From Bolinopsis microptera (Eukaryota > Ctenophora > Tentaculata > Lobata > Bolinopsidae), in NCBI RefSeq assembly GCF_026151205.1, contig NC_087073.1, positions 20,474,658 through 20,538,657 on the forward strand: DNA of 64,000 bases. Reading direction: 5' to 3'. Numbering within the stretch: the stretch's first letter is position 1; each line of letters opens with the position of its first letter. The notes beneath the pieces were generated by a model, which saw nothing but the letters and a program-made list of their open reading frames with translations, was not told the origin of the DNA and ran no database searches. A program made the translations under genes and the position numbers. Shown here piece after piece: positions 45,101-53,951 of the stretch.

Positions 45101-47336
45101 ATTTTCAGTATCATAGGTATTCTCGTAGCAGCTGGAACACTGTGGCACCTTATCCAACCCATCATTCTAAGTCTTAAAGAAGTTGATGATAATGAAGCAT
45201 TGGAGCTGCTACAATGCTCCAATGCTAAACGTCAACGTAAACAAGATAAAGCTAAAAGTGATCCATTGGCGATAAAGATAATCAGCTGCTTTGCTCTTCA
45301 ACGGACGATTGGAGAATTAGTATCGACCGAAACTAAGCCAGGCCAGGTGCTGTGCGTAAATGGAATTAGAGTCATCAGCAAAAATTGGATAATCCTAGGC
45401 CATTGTGTCTTTTACATGTTCAATGAAATTTCAGATTTCAGTTACCTGTCTAAACTGATGAAACGGAGATCATTCTCTATGGTAGTTAACGCATACCCCT
45501 GTGTGGACTCATTCTTTGTTCTGAGCGGGTTCATAGTGACCTATGTGTTGTTGAGGAAGTTGAGAACCCACGGTATCTTTACTCCAGTACAGTGGGTAGT
45601 ATTCTATCTGCACAGGTACATTCGACTTACTGCTCCTTATCTAGTGATGCTCCTTGTGGACGGTTTCTTATATCGTCAAATGGTGGAAGGAACACTCCAG
45701 CTGGATATCAATCGAGCGTCAAGTCATGAAATGTGTAAGGAATACTGGTACACATACATCCTGTATGTAAACAACATTGTTCCCTGGACCCCAAAACACA
45801 ACACCTCTTGTTTTGGTGGAAGTTGGTTTATTGCAAATTACTTCCAGTTCTTTATCGTGACCCCCATCTTCGTGGTGCTTCTGAACAAGAAACCAATGCT
45901 GGGTGTAATGGTTACAATTGGGGCTGTTACATCGTCCTGTGTGCTGGCAGCTTCCCTTACAGCTTACCTTAATCTGGGTCCAACAATGTTACTGGGAAAC
46001 GCAGGGAACTACTTACTGCTGTATAGAGTTCCGTGGATCAGGGTGACAGCCTTTCTGATCGGTGTGTTGGGAGGTTGGTTTTATTGGGTCTTTGGAGATA
46101 CCATGACAGACAAGATGAGGACACTGAATGCTTGGAAGAAGTTTGTGTGCGCGGCTCCCATATGGGTAGGTACAGTAGCAACACAGTATGCGGTAGTGTT
46201 CGGACTCTACCAAGATATGCTGAACGCTATAGAGAAGGGAATCAACCCCGACCCTTCAGAGAGGATTGTGAGCGAAGTGGATAGTGTCTCTTATCAACTA
46301 CTGTCGAGAGTGACCTGGTCTCTTGCCTTGACAGCACAAATATACCTTTGTCAGTGCGGACTAGGTGGTGTCATTAACTCGTTTCTCAGTTGGAGCGGGT
46401 GGAATGTCATGTCCAAACTCACTTACTCGGTTTACATGGTTCATGTAGGTTTCCTTGGAGTGTTGATGTCCCAGCTGAAACATCCGTTTTATATTGGACC
46501 TGATTTCGAGTTTGTAGTGTTTTATTTTGGTGTTACTGCTGTGTCCTATTTGGGTGCAACTGTGCTATATGTTTGTGTTGAACAGCCGGTTGCTTTTCTG
46601 GAGGGTTTGATTTTCAAGAGGCGTTCATGAGATAATAAAAACAATGATATACTAGATCTTTTTCTTATTGGTGGAGTTGTGCCTTAATGAAGGTGTAATA
46701 TATAGTAGTGCATGCAACTGAATTCATTTTTCATTTGGTTCGGTTTTTTTTTCTTGACTCGGGTGGTAATTATGTGCACTGGTTCTATGACTTAATAAAA
46801 GATCAGATCGCCCAAAGATAAGTAATCAAACAAAGAAAATTATCATATATATATATATATGATAATTTTCTTTGTTTGATTACTTATAGTTATCGTATAT
46901 ATCCAAAATAATAAGTATATGAAATAAATAAAAGTCCTACCACAGCGGTATCAGAATGTTTGAGGAAGTTGTTTCTCGGAGTTGGGCCTACAATTAATTT
47001 GTCTTCCCACCCTTGTGGAACGGGACATGCGTCATACTGAGGTCGTTCCACTGCTGAGCTCGATTGTGCTGGTACCACTGCTGATAAGGCATGTGAATTT
47101 AGTTGGTCAACATGTTTACAAGATCTAAAAGTTTCTGTAGTTTTAGCCAGAAGCGTAATATTTATTTCCTTGATACATCCCGTGTCACAAGTACTGTAGA
47201 CAGTAAAATTATCGATCGACAAATACAATCGTTAGAAAAATATTTTGCTAGATCATCGTAGTTAATCAAAGACTTACTCACCAAAAAGAGCTATCACAAA
47301 AATAATTGCCACAAAAATCATCACAGTACAAGACAT
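42167..47336 (-). CDS. Three-sushi-domain protein, cluster gene 4, with a nested gene in its intron
   Basis: Six exons: 47336-47282 (signal peptide MSCTVMIFVAIIFVIALFG), 47077-46941, 43929-43770, 43100-42867, 42725-42618 and 42463/42462-42167. They give 329 residues and the total length closes in frame. The first two exons and the last four lie on either side of a plus-strand acyltransferase gene. I join them because the left part lacks a start and first half-module, the right part lacks the rest, both junction phases are 0, and the join HSDTAV/VMCKEPGYTF aligns with TITVLCRTSGYTF of gene 3. Module 1 ends SWCD. Module 2 starts GCPKAPTDAY and has IRFNCNDGY. Module 3 starts GCDYPKLKPP and ends GWVGGPDWLNLDC. 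A linker with repeated NSTG (N-glycosylation sites) and a hydrophobic end (VFILLSVMYVLLVF) follow. The alternative is two separate broken genes. Confidence 0.72.
44477..46630 (+). CDS. NRF-6-like membrane acyltransferase, intronless
   Basis: A single uninterrupted 717-codon frame. An N-terminal signal peptide (VLVLMTLNAVLAVAASD) precedes an NRF domain, typical of the nose-resistant-to-fluoxetine family, with FMDAAGKPGPGIISGNLIW and Cys-containing helices at roughly residues 70-170. From about residue 290 an Acyltransferase-3 domain of about ten membrane segments follows. It contains GIRVISKNWIILGHC (with the family's conserved His), CVDSFFVLSGFIVTY, LHRYIRLTAPYL and SWFIANYFQFFIVTP. Family members are thought to transfer acyl groups to lipids or other substrates; in C. 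elegans they affect lipid and drug handling. The gene lies wholly inside the large intron proposed for sushi gene 4, on the opposite strand. Having no introns in an intron-rich region suggests a retroposed copy, though it looks intact. Confidence 0.92.
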   Translation: MTSISMNVFNQRNIVLVLMTLNAVLAVAASDNSLNNSLLHLLDNEYLKTITFLAKFKVLGGQNPDIDDKRTEMCLSKLQSLMNERTPESIGFMDAAGKPGPGIISGNLIWMGNYEMCETLRNLTKENYRNCKVTASISVAGVTLPNPVKWTGCLPPQCLNGNLDGVLPQFSDWVSDKTNGSISFNPEEWSSECSSDIKLDTGAYVAITIFSIIGILVAAGTLWHLIQPIILSLKEVDDNEALELLQCSNAKRQRKQDKAKSDPLAIKIISCFALQRTIGELVSTETKPGQVLCVNGIRVISKNWIILGHCVFYMFNEISDFSYLSKLMKRRSFSMVVNAYPCVDSFFVLSGFIVTYVLLRKLRTHGIFTPVQWVVFYLHRYIRLTAPYLVMLLVDGFLYRQMVEGTLQLDINRASSHEMCKEYWYTYILYVNNIVPWTPKHNTSCFGGSWFIANYFQFFIVTPIFVVLLNKKPMLGVMVTIGAVTSSCVLAASLTAYLNLGPTMLLGNAGNYLLLYRVPWIRVTAFLIGVLGGWFYWVFGDTMTDKMRTLNAWKKFVCAAPIWVGTVATQYAVVFGLYQDMLNAIEKGINPDPSERIVSEVDSVSYQLLSRVTWSLALTAQIYLCQCGLGGVINSFLSWSGWNVMSKLTYSVYMVHVGFLGVLMSQLKHPFYIGPDFEFVVFYFGVTAVSYLGATVLYVCVEQPVAFLEGLIFKRRS
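46818..46887. other. Perfect 70-bp palindrome with AT-dinucleotide centre
   Basis: Two perfectly complementary 35-base arms, outer sequence ATAAGTAATCAAACAAAGAA, meet in an ATATAT centre with no spacer. It lies 188 bp after the acyltransferase stop codon and 54 bp past the exon 2 donor of sushi gene 4, inside its proposed intron. It could form a cruciform in DNA or a very stable hairpin in RNA from either strand. It may be a 3'-end signal, a tiny palindromic element, or the footprint of a rearrangement. Confidence 0.9.
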
Positions 47337-47507
47337 TGTTGAGAACAGTCCTTACCCGGATGTTCTGGTTCTAAACGAGCAAAAAACACACAAAACCAGT
47401 GTTTAACAAGTACAAAATGTACCCTCGCGGCCCTGCCCGGTGTAGGAAATGTTTTACCGGTTATAGTCTTCTCTTGTTTTATACCAATCTGCAACTCTTA
47501 ATGTTTG
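47337..47507. promoter_or_regulatory. Putative bidirectional promoter of sushi genes 4 and 5
   Basis: Only 171 bp separate the divergent start codons at 47336 (minus) and 47508 (plus). The spacer is less AT-rich in its middle (around CCTCGCGGCCCTGCCCGGTG). It has a TATA-like TTTTATA at about 47476-47482 pointing toward the plus gene, some 26 bp before its ATG. Shared control of both genes is inferred from spacing only. Confidence 0.5.
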
Positions 47508-49535
47508 ATGTCATCGCGCAGTTTTAAATTCGTATTGCTTTCATTCTTCATCTCCTGCTTTCTGCTCCACCAGACAAATGGTAAGTCACGGTCTGTTGCA
47601 GCGTGTTCTACACCCGTGATCGTCGATCTGAGATTAAATTATTTGCATATTTGGTCAAAATTCAGTAATTCTGCTCAGACGGCATTTAAAAAATCTGTCA
47701 AAATTCGTATAAGATGAAATTAATTCTGCGTGTGTCTGGCAGGTTCAATTTGTTATAACGAAAAATTGGTTGAAAGCAGGACTGAGATGCAGCAAGTGGA
47801 GACCGGAACTGGTAGCGTCTCAAACATCCCAGCAAAGCTGTCAGATGGGCAAAGTATTACAGTCATCTGTAAAAATGCACGACATGTTTTCGTGAATCAG
47901 ATACGCAGTAAACCGGGGGTGTAAGTTCTTCTTTGAGTAGTCTTCGGTAGAAATATATTTTACCGTCAACTTGATTTGATGCTCAAATTTGCACTAAAAC
48001 TTTAAAAGCTGATCTATACCACTTTATGTCATGACGCATAAAACACTTTGCACCTGCCAGAGTCTGGGTGGTATTATGTCACGTGACACTGACTATCCTC
48101 TCCAGGGATACTGACCTGATAGACGAGGTGCTGGCTGTAAACCCAAACTCCCTTCACTTACAAAAAGGAGAGATAGCTGTTAGATGTGAAGGAGGAGCTC
48201 TCAAACCAGATATATTTACTGGGATCTCTACTTGGTGCGCAGGTACTCCTCCCATCCCTTTATTCTGGTTATAGACTACAAAGTCAGGGTAATACTATGA
48301 TAGTATAACTTGATTGCACATAATATTATGCATGGAACATGCATTCGACACCACAAAAACACACAACGTTTGGGTTTTAAATCATCTATCCTCTGATCTG
48401 TTAATGTTATGTACATATATACCCACAGAGGGATGCAGTCCTATACCGGAGACCATGCTGACCTTCCACCAAGTCTCATACTCTCCTACCTCCATCTCCA
48501 TCTCCCCAACTACTCCCCCTATTCTTAAGAGCATCAAGGGGTACATAACTGGTAATAAGCTTTACTTATCTATAAACTGTTAAATGTAAATTACTTGAAG
48601 TCACCGATCATTGCAATGATTGTAAAACCATGCAAGTGATTAATTGGTTAGTATCACACCACTCACTCACTCAGACAGAATCAAATTTAAATCAAATCAA
48701 ATCAAATCAAATCAAATCTATCATTTAAGTTAAACAATTTCGACCTGTGATGTTCTGAAAGGCATAATTTAATCAATAATGCCCTCACCCCGACAGTAAG
48801 TTGCCGAGAGAGTTACGCTCCAGCCGTTCTTCAGACAGGAGCCCAGGATACCCGGTGTTTGGGTGATGGTTATGACTCTCCCGTCACCAAACTTGTGACT
48901 TGCGTCTGTAGGTTATTTTCTAATACGTCAAACTAAATTGTGACCTCAGCTATTCAATCATCAAGGTGGTGCATCGTATGTGATCGTTCCCAGGCCCAAA
49001 GCATTTTTAATCGCCCAATTTGGGTAAAACTGAATAACTAAATGATTTATTTTGATAGCTGGTTGTAAAGACATAACCAGAACATTTATGAATGGGGAAC
49101 TTGAAGCAAAACCCGAAGCTAGCGAGGTGGAGGGAGCTCCCACTTTTAACGTTGGAGCTGTCATCTCTGTATCTTGTAGATCCGGCTATCATAATCCCGT
49201 GAGTGCACTTATAATCATTAATTATTATCATTACTTATGTCTTAACATTTCATTAACCACTTCCTCAGTAACTGCGTTGAGACAGTGGTTGTAAAACTGA
49301 AATATGGAATATTGATAGGCGGGAGATGATTATTATTTAGGTACCAGCAATTTCTGATCTTTTATTTCAGGGAGAGAGATTTGTAACTTGCACTTCTGAT
49401 CAAGAATGGTCTCCTGCCTTGCCTAAGTGTATATCCGACTCAGACAAGTCCCGTAGTGTGCCACAAACTACACCCTCTTCTGTACTTTTTATTATAATTT
49501 TTGTTTGCAAACATGAACAATGGATCATGGAATGA
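47508..49535 (+). CDS. Three-sushi-domain protein, cluster gene 5
   Basis: Seven exons: 47508-47580, 47743-47920, 48106-48242, 48429-48551, 48797-48907, 49059-49198 and 49371-49535. They give 308 residues. The signal peptide is MSSRSFKFVLLSFFISCFLL, and the ATG at 47508 was chosen because it begins this peptide. Module 1 has ITVICKNARHVFVNQ, IAVRCEGGALKPDIF and STWC. Module 2 starts GCSPIPETML and has ITVSCRESYAP and DTRCLGDGY. Module 3 is a classical sushi domain: GCKDITRTFMNGE, VISVSCRSGY, RFVTCTSDQEWSPALPKC. The tail SSVLFIIIFVCKHEQWIME is only weakly hydrophobic and is followed by polar residues, so anchoring is less certain than in its sisters. The first introns are phase 1 and 2, unlike the minus-strand genes, so genes 5 and 6 form a subfamily. 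Confidence 0.82.
48690..48719. repeat. AAATC microsatellite
   Basis: Six tandem AAATC pentamers in intron 4 of cluster gene 5. Confidence 0.9.
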
Positions 49536-49870
49536 CTGATCGTAGCCAAGGAAAACAAAACTTAATCAAAGCTTGGTATAACAAATTCTGACTTTTTGAC
49601 ATTTTTACTTTTTTTTCTAATAAATACAATTAACGATACTGCTTACTGATAAATATTGATTTTCTTACTGAACAGCCCTGAAAATCAATTCAGATTCGCT
49701 ATAATTGAAAAGACCCTTTTTCGAATTTAATCCAAAAATAATTAGATATTCGATCAATATAAGTAGTTAAACCTTTAAGTTCCACACTTACTGAAATGTC
49801 ATTTGATAAGTACCGAGTAGGACCATGTAGAACCTTTGACAGTAAGGATGGTCGGCAGCTGAAAGATTAG

Positions 49871-51595
49871 ATGTCGAGACAAAAATCCATATTCAGCAGC
49901 ATTCTCCTTTTCCTTCTCCTAGCAGGTGATACAAATATTTTCGAAACTCTTACGTGTAGAATTATTAAAATATTAACTATATCAAATATCCATTCAGTAA
50001 ACAGATTTAGAAAGTTCTTACGAGATATTGTAAAACTAAAATGTAAACTCTTGTAGGGACGTTATGTACAGACTGCACATCGGATAAGATAACGATCTCG
50101 GTAGATCAGATCAAGGATTTTAAGACCGGAAAGAATCTTCCTTCGACCTTTGCTGATGGTGACACCTACACAATTGTGTGCAAGTACCCTGCAACCCAGG
50201 TGTTCACTAACGACGTCAGAGGACAGGCTGAAGTGTGAGTCATTTAATTTATACCGCAACTTATTTTCAAAAGGCTGAATTTTAGAACAAATTCGCAAAG
50301 GAAAAAAGTTGAAAAGCCTGCACTTATGATAATTTCAGTAATCAGAGCAGAATAGATGAGTTCGACAGTGCAACAAACTCTCACGTCGGACAAATTGTGG
50401 TCAAATGCAAGAATGGACTCTTTTCACCGGATATTTTCTTCAAAGTTCTTAACTGGTGTGCAGTAGGTTGTTCCCCAGTTCCTGGTGAGTGGACTACAAC
50501 CTAGATTTACAGTCATCTGTCGTAAAACTTTCATCTCCTTTGTTTATTGTACCTAAACAATTTAAAAATTACAATTCATCAATTTACAATTCATCAATTT
50601 CAAATTACAATTCATCAAGTTTAAAATGACAATTCATCGTAAAGTTTTGATCCCTCAACTTTCTTGTACAGAAGACACGAACCAGCACTGGAAAGCTAGC
50701 TACTCGGACGGTTCTCTTTCAACAGCAAAGAAGTCAGCCCCCATCATTCCGAACATTGACAGTTATATCAATGTTCAATGTAGAGAAGGGTACGCTCCTA
50801 GGATGTATCAGTTAGGAGGGTTCTCCACCAGGTGTCTAGCATCTGGTTATAGCCCAGGACTTTTAAACCTGGTCCAATGCACAGGTCAGTTCATCCATAG
50901 GTCTTTTTTTTTCACTGCACCCTCGACAATGATATGCATTATTTTCAACTCACCCTGTAGATCACCTATTGGAACATAAAAATGTTAAGAATTAAAGCAA
51001 ATGTATGATTAAACTTTGCATTGTTCTCAGCTGGTTGCTCAGACATATCTGCACAAGTTCCAAATGCTCGAGTAGTGAGTGAGAGGAGTGCTGTGTCAGG
51101 TGCAGCTCCCTATAACATTGGTTCTGTAGCTACCGTCATCTGCTCCAATGGATACACCCTTCAGGTAAGGGAGTGCTCTATTATTAGATATTCTAGATTC
51201 GAATTATTTATGTCGTCATGCTCTATTAGTATTAGACAGCAGTATACAGTCTATATCGTTGTCGTACGGTCAATTTGACTTTCGACTGAACATCTCATAA
51301 TGGATTGGTACTGGTGGGCGAAATAAATCGAAAATGCCAATGGCAGGAACAGTTTGAAACCCTGGATCCCTCAAGACATTACATAATATGTTTTGATTCG
51401 GAGAAAAATGAGAGGATATAAAATTAACAACATCACAATATACTTTAGGGTTCCCAGCACACGACGTGCACCTCGCTCCAGGAGTGGTCCCCGAGTGTAC
51501 CTGTCTGTGCTATAAACTCGGCGTTAGGACAACTTGGCCATCGGACAATTGTTTCAACAATGTTCTTCATCATTGTTATGATTTTTAGCTTATAG
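49871..51595 (+). CDS. Three-sushi-domain protein, cluster gene 6
   Basis: Six exons: 49871-49925 (signal peptide RQKSIFSSILLFLLLAG), 50057-50234, 50339-50484, 50672-50884, 51031-51164 and 51449-51595. They give 290 residues. Module 1 has YTIVCKYPATQVFTND, IVVKCKNGLFSPDIFF and NWC. Module 2 starts at GCSPVP (end of exon 3) and has INVQCREGYAP and STRCLASGY; here the intron that splits module 2 in gene 5 is absent. Module 3 is the most canonical sushi domain in the cluster: GCSDISAQVPNARVV, APYNIGSVATVICSNGY, then TTCTSLQEWSPSVPVC with the diagnostic Trp. The end STMFFIIVMIFSL is a hydrophobic GPI-type signal. It lies 335 bp after gene 5 on the same strand. Confidence 0.84.
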
Positions 51596-51843
51596 TTGGG
51601 GCCTCAATACTTTGGTATCGGCTTTTACAAGAGTTTTAATTTTTAAGGAATTTGAATATTCATGATTGACGGCATTTTATAATCATGATTTGATGTCTGT
51701 TATTATTTACGGTATAACTCAATGGTCAATTCTCGGTATGCTACTATATATAGTCTTCATGGCAGGAATTTATTTGCTTTTAAAATGTCAAAACCCTTGT
51801 ATTCGGTCCTCGGTCTCGACCAATTTCTAAATGCAAATTTTGT

Positions 51844-52583
51844 TAATTTATTGGGACTACAGGAAAGCTACAGTCTGTTCTCTGAATTTTAACAAAGGCA
51901 ACAGATTAAATTTCCCACCCGTTTAATTCTACCCAGGCTTTATTGCCAAATAGTACCCCATTATTCAGAATCAGAATAATGGAATTCACGGTGACAATAC
52001 AAGAGCAATTCAAAGGTTGACAGACCATTGTATTGACTATCTTATATTTTCGCTTGGAATATTTTGTTTGATTTGTTAGTTTAGGAGAGAATCACGTCAG
52101 AAAATCTATTATTGCCCCAGACTTTTCGTTTTAATAAAATGTCCCCTTTTATTTATTTGTCAGACGTAAACAGGGCTATTAAAATTTGAAGATTTCCTTC
52201 AAACATGGGATAATTTATTGGGACTACAGGAAAGCTGCAGTCTGTTCTCTGAATTTTAACAAAGGCAACAGATTAAATTTCCCACCCGTTTAATTCTACC
52301 CAAGCGCTTTATTGCCAAATGCCAAATAGTACCCTATTATTCAGAATCAGGATAATGGAATTCACGGTGACAATACAAGAACAATTCAAAGGTTGGCATA
52401 CCATTGTATTGACTATCTTATATTTTGCGCTTGGAATATTTTGTTTCATTTGTTACTTTAGGATCAGAGAATCACGTCAGAAAATCTAATATTGCCACAG
52501 ACTTTTCGTTTTAATAAAATGTCCCCTTTTATTTGTCAGACGTAAACAGGGCTATTAACTTTTGAAGATTTCCTCCAAACATG
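51844..52583. repeat. Tandem duplication, period about 367 bp
   Basis: Two adjacent copies (51844-52210 and 52211-52583) start TAATTTATTGGGACTACAGG and run through GACTTTTCGTTTTAATAAAA to TTTCCTTCAAACATGG or its variant. They differ by scattered substitutions and a few small indels. No open frame of note. This may be two units of a longer satellite. Confidence 0.92.
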
Positions 52584-53811
52584 GTCACATTAACGAGTCA
52601 TTTACAGAACTACCGGCATTTTAAATTTGAGGCAAATCCTTGGTAATATAGATTTTGTGTTCTTAAAAGTAAAATGTCACTCTCTGGCGTGCACCTGTGC
52701 CCCAAATCTCGAACCTACTCGCTATATAGTAGACCCCCGTATTTAAACTGAACCATAATTAGGTGGGAGCCAGCCAATAGCTGACCCTAACATATACATT
52801 GTGCAAGTAACTGGTCTACTACATGGGCAATTAGAGCCATCCTGACGTTGCTATAGGGATATACTGGGATCATTTTATTGAACTGTTTATCCCATATACG
52901 GGATTAATAGCGCGATTACGCGAGCAGGGAGAGGGCAGTATCATGAGAGTGTTAGCACCCACGGACTCACTCTCCCAACCAGTATGCAGTGCTTTATACC
53001 TACCCCACTTGACACTTGACAGCTCAGTACAGTATGTCGGGTCCGACTAGTTATTAGAGCTGTGTGGCACTACTTTTTTAATTTAACTAAATAGTTTAGT
53101 GCACCGTTCCTTGTAGTCGACTGCAGAGGTATAGAGAGGCTGCCTGCTGCTGTGTAGGACTATATTTGCTTGCAGAGGAATTCAACAAAGGTAAATGAAA
53201 CTTGATTATGATGTGTATTGTGTATGTCATGAATACGCAAACTTAAAGTGGCGATTTCGTTTTTAATTTGTTTTATGCGGATTGCGGCCGGGTATAATGA
53301 TAATGGGAGTTTGACACGCAGTACAATCAAGCAAATGAGTGGACTAGTTCAGCTCGTTACACTGATTATAAATCTATTAGACTGAATCTATTAGCTAGGT
53401 TTGATTACGCAACATTCAGTTATTGTACAGTCGCAACATTCAGTTATTGTACAGTTAACAGTTAACAGTCGTGCTGTTTTGCTTGTGAAATGTGAAGCCA
53501 ACTTTTCGTGTTCCTTGTCAAATAACTTAAGATGAAATAACTTAAAAGATATGGTAGTCTTTGATAAAATGTCAGTTGCTAAGTGGTAATTATCACAAAA
53601 TTTCGTTCTTGGCTGCGAGGATACCTTTCTGCAGAGATCAATATGGCCGATAAGCTGAAAATGATCATACCAAACAAAGGATAATGCCTGCCACACCGGC
53701 AGAACTGTCAAAATATCATACCAAAATTAATAGCTGTAAAGAAAATATTGTCTTTATAACGCCGTAAAATCGATGCCACTGCCACAATCATTCCGGGTGT
53801 CAATTTCGCGC

Positions 53812-53821
53812 TATATAAATA
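53812..53821 (+). promoter_or_regulatory. TATA box of the C16orf89-like gene
   Basis: TATATAAATA, preceded by GC-containing CGCGC, lies 131 bp before the start codon at 53952. A start site about 30 bp downstream would give a 5' UTR of roughly 100 bases. Confidence 0.5.
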
Positions 53822-53951
53822 TAACCCGCTCATAACGGATAACCATGATTCAGCAGACAGAGTGATCGTCTCAACAACTTTGTAAAATTGTTCAGGTCAG
53901 TAGACGTTTAGTGAGAAATCATCAAGTTGATACTTTAGATATAAACAGTTC

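Larger units (their letters stand above)
51596..53951. other. Spacer with duplicated block and promoter of the C16orf89-like gene
   Basis: The left half is a 367-bp tandem duplication (51844-52583). The right half has no coding signal. It contains two copies of CAACATTCAGTTATTGTACAG (about 53410-53454, written here to 20 bases as AACATTCAGTTATTGTACAG) and a TATA box at 53812. Confidence 0.5.

Noticed and set aside
46890-47228. Free-standing short minus-strand gene downstream of the acyltransferase
   Set aside because: It reads better as the second exon of sushi gene 4, because it ends at a donor in phase 0 and completes the first sushi module when joined to 43929.
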